Part shown: positions 6,027-10,499 of the stretch, in pieces
Numbering within the stretch: position 1 is the first letter of the stretch
How the letters are laid out: every line of letters starts with the position of its first letter
NCBI GenBank assembly: GCA_039816705.1
Contig: JBCBXF010000104.1
Location: 1 to 10,499, forward strand
Reading direction: 5' to 3'
Length of the DNA: 10,499 nucleotides
Source: CALHAX01 sp039816705
Lineage (GTDB): Bacteria > Pseudomonadota > Alphaproteobacteria > Rhizobiales > CALHAX01
Made by a program: the position numbers and the translations under genes
Notes under the pieces: generated by a model
Seen by the model: only the letters and a program-made list of their open reading frames with translations
The model's database searches: none
What the model was told of the DNA's origin: nothing

Positions 6027-7202
6027 ATGTTCATCGATTTTTTCTACGAATTGAAGGCCGCGCGGCTGCCGGTCACCCTCAAGGAGTATTTACTCCTGAT
6101 GGAAGCGCTCGACGCTGATCTCGCATCGCGTCGCGTCGAAGACTTTTACTATCTCGCCCGCGCCGCTCTCGTGAAAGACGAGCGTCACCTCGACAAGTTC
6201 GATCAGGTGTTCGGCCACGTCTTTCGCGGCCTTGATCTGATGAGCGACGCCATTGAAGCCGAGATCCCGGAAGAGTGGCTCCGCACCGTTTCCCAACTTC
6301 ACCTCTCCGATGAAGAGAAAAAGAAGATTGAGGAGTTGGGCGGCTGGGACAAGATCATGGACGAATTGCGCAAGCGGCTCGAGGAGCAGAAAAAACGCCA
6401 TCAGGGCGGCTCGAAATGGATCGGCACCGGCGGCACATCCCCGTTCGGCGCAGATGGCTATAATCCGGCGGGCATCCGTATCGGCCAGAAAGGCAACCGC
6501 AATTTCTCAGCCATCAAGGTCTGGGATAAGCGGGAGTTCAAGGATCTCGACGACACGCTCGAGCTTGGCACTCGGAACATCAAGATCGCGCTGCGTCGTC
6601 TGCGCCGTTTCGCGCGCGAGGGCGCAGCGGAAGAACTCGACCTGGACGGGACGATCCGCTCAACCGCACACCAGGGCTATCTCGATTTAAAGATGCGACC
6701 GGAGCGGCGAAATGCCGTGAAGGTGCTGATGTTCTTTGACATCGGCGGCTCGATGGATTGGCACATCAAGACGGCAGAAGAATTATTTTCTGCCGCGCGC
6801 GCCGAGTTCAAGCACCTCGAATACTACTACTTCCATAACTGCCTGTACGACTATGTCTGGAAGGACAATCAGCGGCGTTGGACCGATAAGGTCAACACGT
6901 GGGACCTGCTCCATACCTACCCGTCAGACTACAAAGTAATTTTCGTCGGGGACGCCTCAATGAGCCCATACGAAATCGTCGTCCCCGGAGGTTCCGTCGA
7001 ATACATGAACGAGGAAGCTGGCGCGGTCTGGCTCCAACGTGTGACCCAGGTCTACGAGAACGCCGTCTGGCTCAACCCTGTCCCGCAATCATCGTGGCAG
7101 TACACGCAATCCATCGGGATGGTCGCCCAACTGTTCGAAGATCGCATGTTCCCGATGACACTTGAAGGCCTTGACGGCGCGATGCGGGAACTCATGCGAT
7201 GA
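6027..7202 (+). CDS. CoxE-like von Willebrand factor A domain protein
   Basis: This 391-residue protein resembles the CoxE-like VWA proteins common in proteobacteria (uncharacterised). The N-terminal helical part begins MFIDFFYELKAARLPVTLKEY. A Glu/Lys-rich stretch at about residues 95-125 is probably helical or coiled coil. A Gly-rich linker GGTSPFGADGYNPAGIRIG follows, then DGTIRSTAHQGYLDL and the VWA strand VLMFFDIGGSMD (232-244). The MIDAS-like motif is D-x-G-G-S (Asp238, Ser242) instead of the standard D-x-S-x-S, which I believe is usual for this family; VIFVGDASMSPYE (314-326) is the later acidic loop. Such proteins often work with a MoxR-type AAA+ ATPase, but none is within the window. 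The stop overlaps the GNAT start (ATGA at 7199-7202). The ATG has no Shine-Dalgarno; GCTATAC at 6013-6019 is only 7 bp upstream. Function unknown. Confidence 0.87.
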   Translation: MFIDFFYELKAARLPVTLKEYLLLMEALDADLASRRVEDFYYLARAALVKDERHLDKFDQVFGHVFRGLDLMSDAIEAEIPEEWLRTVSQLHLSDEEKKKIEELGGWDKIMDELRKRLEEQKKRHQGGSKWIGTGGTSPFGADGYNPAGIRIGQKGNRNFSAIKVWDKREFKDLDDTLELGTRNIKIALRRLRRFAREGAAEELDLDGTIRSTAHQGYLDLKMRPERRNAVKVLMFFDIGGSMDWHIKTAEELFSAARAEFKHLEYYYFHNCLYDYVWKDNQRRWTDKVNTWDLLHTYPSDYKVIFVGDASMSPYEIVVPGGSVEYMNEEAGAVWLQRVTQVYENAVWLNPVPQSSWQYTQSIGMVAQLFEDRMFPMTLEGLDGAMRELMR

Positions 7203-7750
7203 GCACGATCGCTCTAGACCCACCGGCCGAATTCCGAACGAACCGGCTGATCTTGCGAAAGCCGGTCCCCGACGATGCGCCGAAACTCTTCGACACGTAT
7301 GCCTCCGATCCGCAGGTCGCCCGTTTCACGACTTATCGTCCGCATACACACGTCGAGACTGTTCAGCATTGGGTGTCGGGACTCATTGCACGGTGGGACG
7401 AGCGATCAGATTTCTCTTACGTCATCACAGATACGGTGGAGCCTCGGTCTGTACTCGGCATGATCGGCATGCATCCAGGACCGCGCTGGGTTGGTTTCGG
7501 TTATGCTCTTGGCAAACCGCATTGGCATCGGGGCATCGCGCCGGAGGCTTTGAAGGTCTTGGTCGACTGGGCGTTGGCACAGCACGATGTGTACCGCGCA
7601 CAAGCCTTTTGCGATGTGGAGAACGTCGCATCCACCCGCGTCATGGAGAAGGCCGGGATGGCGCGCGAAGGCATCCTGAAACGCTTCTGCATTCACCCCA
7701 ACATATCGCCGGAGCCGCGCGACTGCCTGATGTACGCCCGTGTTCGATGA
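7199..7750 (+). CDS. GNAT family N-acetyltransferase (RimJ/RimL-like)
   Basis: This 183-residue GNAT protein starts FRTNRLILRKPVPDDAPKLFDTYASDPQVARFTTYRP, the standard opening of RimJ/RimL-like acetyltransferases. The acetyl-CoA binding motif A is GFGYALGKPHWHRGIAPEAL, with the pyrophosphate loop at HRGIAPEA (110-117), and motif B contains DVENVASTRVMEKAGM (139-154, the conserved Asn before the acceptor-side helix). It probably acetylates an N-terminal or other amine; the acceptor is unknown. The start overlaps the VWA gene stop by 4 bp, so the two are expected to be translated together, although no known functional link explains the pairing. Confidence 0.9.
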   Translation: MSTIALDPPAEFRTNRLILRKPVPDDAPKLFDTYASDPQVARFTTYRPHTHVETVQHWVSGLIARWDERSDFSYVITDTVEPRSVLGMIGMHPGPRWVGFGYALGKPHWHRGIAPEALKVLVDWALAQHDVYRAQAFCDVENVASTRVMEKAGMAREGILKRFCIHPNISPEPRDCLMYARVR

Positions 7751-7779
7751 GTTGTCAGTAAACGCAGGTCGGCTCAACC

Positions 7780-7819
7780 GTGAGTTGCATCAACTCCGCA
7801 CGCGTCTCCGGCAACTCAC
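7780..7819 (+). promoter_or_regulatory. Two mutually exclusive hairpins upstream of the lipoprotein gene
   Basis: GAGTTG-cat-CAACTC (7782-7787 / 7791-7796) is a perfect 6-bp inverted repeat with a 3-base loop. The same left arm, extended to GTGAGTTGC (7780-7788), also pairs perfectly with GCAACTCAC at 7811-7819 (9 bp, 22-base loop). Both cannot form together. The structure lies 30 bp after the GNAT stop and 57 bp before the lipoprotein ATG. It could be an operator, a leader switch, or a weak transcription end without a T-run. Only the base pairing is shown; any role is inferred. Confidence 0.4.
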
Positions 7820-7875
7820 AGCGCAGCATGCGCCTCGCCTTGACGCCGCCAAAAAGTTTCTGTTTGCGTCGCGGC

Positions 7876-8409
7876 ATGATGAGACATGCGATCACAACAA
7901 CGGCGCTCGCGATCTTTATCGCAGGATGTAGCGGCGGCTCAGGCAGCTTGCCTGGCGGCAGTTCAAAGCCGCCACAGAGCGAAACGCAGGCACAGCTGCG
8001 CTCCAACACGTCCGATCCCAAAACCCGCGCTGTCCAGGTCGCCTGGAATGTCAGCCGCGCCGCAAAGTGTAACTTCAATCTCGACAACGCCACACTGAAG
8101 ACGAGTTACCTCAACTACGAAACCGAGCAGGGCATGGCGCCCGACAGCTTGCCCGCGCTCGAAAAGGCTTACGAGTTCGCCCGCATCGAAACGGCATCGC
8201 GGATCGAAAAGCAGGAAGGTGAATACTGCACGAGCAAACGCGTTGCCGAGACCCGCACTGACCTCGGCCGCTATCTCGCAGGAGACTTCACCGCCCGGAC
8301 AATCGCGGCAGAAAAGACCGTTCCGGAAGCCGGTTTGTTCGATGCCTTCGACACAGGTGTGAAGTTGCCGCAGAAAACTTCCGAAGATGCTCTAAAGCCC
8401 AAGGAGTGA
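7876..8409 (+). CDS. Small predicted lipoprotein of unknown function
   Basis: From ATG 7876 the product is 177 residues and begins with a short lipoprotein signal peptide: MMRH, a hydrophobic run AITTTALAIFIAG, and Cys18 in the lipobox I-A-G-C. After cleavage and lipidation the mature protein would start CSGGSGSLPGGSS, a flexible Gly/Ser tether, and sit in a membrane facing the periplasm. The rest is a soluble, mostly helical domain with two Cys (AAKCNFN and GEYCTSK) that could form a disulfide, and repeated acidic/basic patterning (ALEKAYEFARIETASRIEKQEG). An upstream in-frame GTG at 7780 would add 32 residues that bury the signal, so I reject it; ATG 7879 is equally possible. No Shine-Dalgarno is visible. 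I do not recognise the domain. Confidence 0.72.
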   Translation: MMRHAITTTALAIFIAGCSGGSGSLPGGSSKPPQSETQAQLRSNTSDPKTRAVQVAWNVSRAAKCNFNLDNATLKTSYLNYETEQGMAPDSLPALEKAYEFARIETASRIEKQEGEYCTSKRVAETRTDLGRYLAGDFTARTIAAEKTVPEAGLFDAFDTGVKLPQKTSEDALKPKE

Positions 8410-8472
8410 TAGCCGTAAAGCGGGTTTACCACACCAGCAACGGTGGCATGCTTGTTGCTCATCGCGGCCATC

Positions 8473-9312
8473 ATGACCTCCGATCGAGATGCACCTGCCA
8501 ACGCGCCCAAGCAGCCCACTGCAGGCAAAACGGTATCTTCCAACGCATCGCCGCCAACAGGCTCGACCATTGTGCGTCTCAAGTCGGCGCTCGGCGACGG
8601 CGGTGTATCCCTCGTCGCCCAACGGATGCGCCAGAGCGTGCTTCGACGACTCCACGAAGGTATTCTCGAGCGCCTTTACAAGCCGAACGAAGCGCGCAGT
8701 ACAGCAGGAACCGAGGCACTCACGGCTCTGACTGTTCCCTCGGGCAACAAACTCTCCGGCACCTTTTATGACCCGACTCCGCGGCTCGTGATCCGCTGGA
8801 TCCTTGATGCGCTGGCGGCTGAGCGGACTGGCATAACCGTGTCGCAGTGGAACTTCGTTGACATCGGCACAGGCCGTGGTCGGGTGGTCATGGAAGCCGC
8901 ACGTTACCCATTCCGACGCGTTGTCGGGGTCGAGTTCGCCAAGGAACTTGCGGACATTGCGGAGGAAAATATTGCCGCAATGCCCCTCGACGACATTCAG
9001 CCACGCCGCATTGGTATCGTGCACGCCGACGCCACACAGTGGGTGCCGCCATCGGGCCCAACCGTCTTTTTCCTCTACAATCCGTTTGACGCAAGCGTGC
9101 TCGAAAACTTCGTCAGCAATATTCTCGACGCGACGCAAGCATCAGGGACCCCCGTGATTTTCGCGTACCTCAATCCGGAACACGTCCACGTTTTCGAGAA
9201 CGAGCCCCGTATCAAGGCACGACGGATCACGGAGTCGCTCGCGGCGCGTCTTGCAACACTCTCGCCGTACGGCTTGCGCCTGTTTGACTCGCGGATCGTG
9301 GATCACGGTTAA
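8473..9312 (+). CDS. Class I SAM-dependent methyltransferase
   Basis: This 279-residue protein has a Rossmann-fold methyltransferase core in its middle. Motif I is FVDIGTGRGRVVMEAA (Asp130, Gly132, Gly134, Gly136), followed by VVGVEFAKELADIAEENI with the acidic residue Glu154 that would hold the SAM ribose. Motif IV is FFLYNPFDASVLENF (Asn-Pro-Phe at 203-205), an NPF variant of the [DNS]-PP-[FYW] type loop. The first 70 residues are polar and probably disordered, then helical (RMRQSVLRRLHEGILERLYK). A segment FYDPTPRLVIRWILDALA precedes the core, as in DOT1-like folds. The substrate is unknown. I chose ATG 8473; GTG 8443 adds a hydrophobic 10-residue leader (ACLLLIAAI) and cannot be excluded. 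Neither start has a clear Shine-Dalgarno. Confidence 0.8.
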   Translation: MTSDRDAPANAPKQPTAGKTVSSNASPPTGSTIVRLKSALGDGGVSLVAQRMRQSVLRRLHEGILERLYKPNEARSTAGTEALTALTVPSGNKLSGTFYDPTPRLVIRWILDALAAERTGITVSQWNFVDIGTGRGRVVMEAARYPFRRVVGVEFAKELADIAEENIAAMPLDDIQPRRIGIVHADATQWVPPSGPTVFFLYNPFDASVLENFVSNILDATQASGTPVIFAYLNPEHVHVFENEPRIKARRITESLAARLATLSPYGLRLFDSRIVDHG

Positions 9313-9409
9313 GACTGTGCGAGAAACGCCGCTCGGTGCGATCGACTTGATATCGACGCCAAAGCCGTGCACCTCGCGGCCATAGATCGCGATCCGGGCT
9401 CGACACCAA

Positions 9410-9769
9410 ATGGCAGAACAGATCCTCTGGTTGAATACGCTTCTAGCTGCCGTCGGCGCCCTGACACTTGCAATCGCGCCGGCATCTCTCACGCGTATCC
9501 TTGGCCTACCGCGCGCTGGGGACACCTTCTATCCGCGCCTCCTCGCCGTCACGCTTGCGGCCATTGCCTGCGCACTCGTTGCCGAAGGTTATGGACATGA
9601 TGGCCTTGGCATCGACGGCATCGCCACCATCAATCTGATCGGCGGTGGTTCAATCGCCGCGCTGTTGCTCTTTGGCGGACTTGTGATGGCAAAGCGCGGG
9701 CGATGGCTGCTGCGCGGTGTCTCCTTCGTCATGCTGGCGCTCGGCGGAGCCGCACTCACCCTCACCTGA
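9410..9769 (+). CDS. Small integral membrane protein of unknown function
   Basis: This 119-residue protein is mainly hydrophobic, with about four predicted membrane helices (roughly residues 5-27, 41-60, 70-92 and 97-118). The polar loop between helices 1 and 2 reads LGLPRAGDTFYPRLLA, a pattern I associate with uncharacterised four-helix membrane proteins. The last loop, MAKRGRWLLRG, is positively charged and so probably cytoplasmic. It is separated from the methyltransferase by 97 bp in which I see no promoter, terminator or small gene worth naming. The ATG at 9410 has no strong Shine-Dalgarno. Real by its membrane pattern and frame openness; function unknown. Confidence 0.72.
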   Translation: MAEQILWLNTLLAAVGALTLAIAPASLTRILGLPRAGDTFYPRLLAVTLAAIACALVAEGYGHDGLGIDGIATINLIGGGSIAALLLFGGLVMAKRGRWLLRGVSFVMLALGGAALTLT

Positions 9770-9868
9770 GACGCATTAATACTGTCTTCACCATCTCCAC
9801 AGCAGCAGCGCCGTGGCACACGGATTGCTGCACACGAGGCGTCACATTGATGGCGAAACGTGTTCCTG

Positions 9869-10499
9869 ATGGTCAAACCCACATCGCGCAACGAAGCTGA
9901 TCCGATCCCTGCGCCAGCGCGCGGTTCTGTCCGCTCATCCGCTGGCGAAGAGACGCCGCCGGCGATCCTGCGCGACGAAATCGCATTCTCCTGGGTGCGC
10001 GAGGTCGCGGAACTTGAGGCACTTGAGACATCTTGGCGTTCACTAGAGCACCGCGATACCACGACCGTCTTCCAAACGTTTGAATGGGTCCGCCACTGGT
10101 GTCGACACTACGTCGAACAACCACGCAAGCGCTTCGGACGCACGCGCCAGAACTGCCTCGCGATTGTTGTGGGGCGCATGGCAGGCAAGGTCGTCACGAT
10201 CTGGCCGCTGACGCAGAAGTGCGGCGTGCGAACGGCGCGGCTCGAGTGGCTCGGCGTTCCCGTCAGCCAGTATGGCGACGCGTTGTTTGCCGACGAGGTC
10301 GATCCGGTGAACGTCGCTTGCGCGACGCTGGAATTTCTCTCCAGACACAGCAAATCTGACGCGCTCGTGCTGACAAAAGTGCGCGAGTGCAGTCCGCTAA
10401 CGGAGGCACTTGTCGCGTCCAACGCCACGTGTACCGGCACTGACACGGCACCCTTTCTCTCCCTTCAGGAAGACGGTATCCCTGCACATAGCGATGACT
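9869..10499 (+). CDS. CelD/BioF2-type GNAT acetyltransferase, N-terminal part (3' end cut by window)
   Basis: From ATG 9869 the frame stays open to the window end (210 codons). After a disordered Pro/Ser-rich N-terminus of about 35 residues, it reads WVREVAELEALETSWRSLE, then VFQTFEWVRHWCRHY, AIVVGRMAGKVVTIWPLTQK, RLEWLGVPVSQYGDALF. This is the first half of the 'acetyltransferase involved in cellulose biosynthesis, CelD' / BioF2-like family (a double-GNAT fold), often found with exopolysaccharide genes. The second GNAT half with the acyl-CoA site should lie beyond the window. The first upstream in-frame stop is at 9848-9850; GTG 9860 is the only alternative start. The preceding 99 bp show nothing clear. 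Confidence 0.8.
   Translation, partial: MVKPTSRNEADPIPAPARGSVRSSAGEETPPAILRDEIAFSWVREVAELEALETSWRSLEHRDTTTVFQTFEWVRHWCRHYVEQPRKRFGRTRQNCLAIVVGRMAGKVVTIWPLTQKCGVRTARLEWLGVPVSQYGDALFADEVDPVNVACATLEFLSRHSKSDALVLTKVRECSPLTEALVASNATCTGTDTAPFLSLQEDGIPAHSDD

Noticed and set aside
7755..8093. Antisense frame of 112 codons covering the lipoprotein leader
   Set aside because: It has no recognisable domain and mirrors the lipoprotein signal region; the + strand lipobox is the stronger signal.
8419..8447. Imperfect CCAC...GTGG repeat after the lipoprotein stop as a terminator
   Set aside because: Only 4 bp of stem with a 10-base loop and no T-run.
8392..9138. Long antisense open frame (248 codons) over the methyltransferase gene
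   Set aside because: The + strand frame has clear SAM-binding motifs, and the antisense translation is Arg/His/Cys-rich with no domain sense, as expected of a shadow frame in GC-rich DNA.
9313..9409. Possible coding remnant read on the minus strand in the gap before the small membrane protein
   Set aside because: The reading frame is continuous only with shadow frames on both sides and has no start or domain in the gap.

Overview
The window is GC-rich, densely packed chromosomal DNA, most likely from an alphaproteobacterium, perhaps of the Hyphomicrobiales. This rests on base composition, many ATGA stop/start overlaps, a CoxE-like VWA protein with a DIGGS motif and a glutaredoxin-type ArsC followed by ArsH. 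I cannot name a genus. Both ends cut through genes. All genes run on the + strand except one reverse-strand unit at 1945-3505.

Region 1 (1-1920) holds the C-terminal end of a Uma2-family (PD-(D/E)XK-fold) protein. It overlaps by 4 bp a two-subunit Fe-S hydro-lyase of the class I fumarase / L(+)-tartrate dehydratase family (alpha, then beta).

Region 2 (1945-3505, minus strand) is the most interesting part. A reverse transcriptase with retron-like motifs is preceded directly by about 218 nt that fold as a retron msr-msd RNA. The RNA has a two-part terminal inverted repeat (a1/a2), an AGC motif just inside a1 with a candidate branching G, two small msr-like hairpins, a long msd-like stem and a 13-bp hairpin next to a2. 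The outer a2 arm contains the Shine-Dalgarno sequence of the RT gene. The RT has an N-terminal extension of roughly 150 residues, as in the larger myxobacterial retron RTs, and no separate effector gene lies beside it. I call this a previously unlabelled retron candidate with a complete ncRNA.

Region 3 (3586-5976) reads away from the retron: arsC and arsH (coupled, arsenic detoxification), a RidA-family deaminase and an EamA/DMT permease. No ArsR regulator or arsenite efflux pump is in the window.

Region 4 (6027-10499) holds a CoxE-like VWA protein coupled to a GNAT acetyltransferase, a short intergenic stretch with two competing hairpins, a small predicted lipoprotein, a class I SAM-dependent methyltransferase, a small four-helix membrane protein, and the start of a CelD/BioF2-type acetyltransferase cut by the window end. 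These look like ordinary housekeeping or accessory genes without one shared pathway. I saw no tRNA, rRNA, CRISPR array, insertion sequence or prophage gene.
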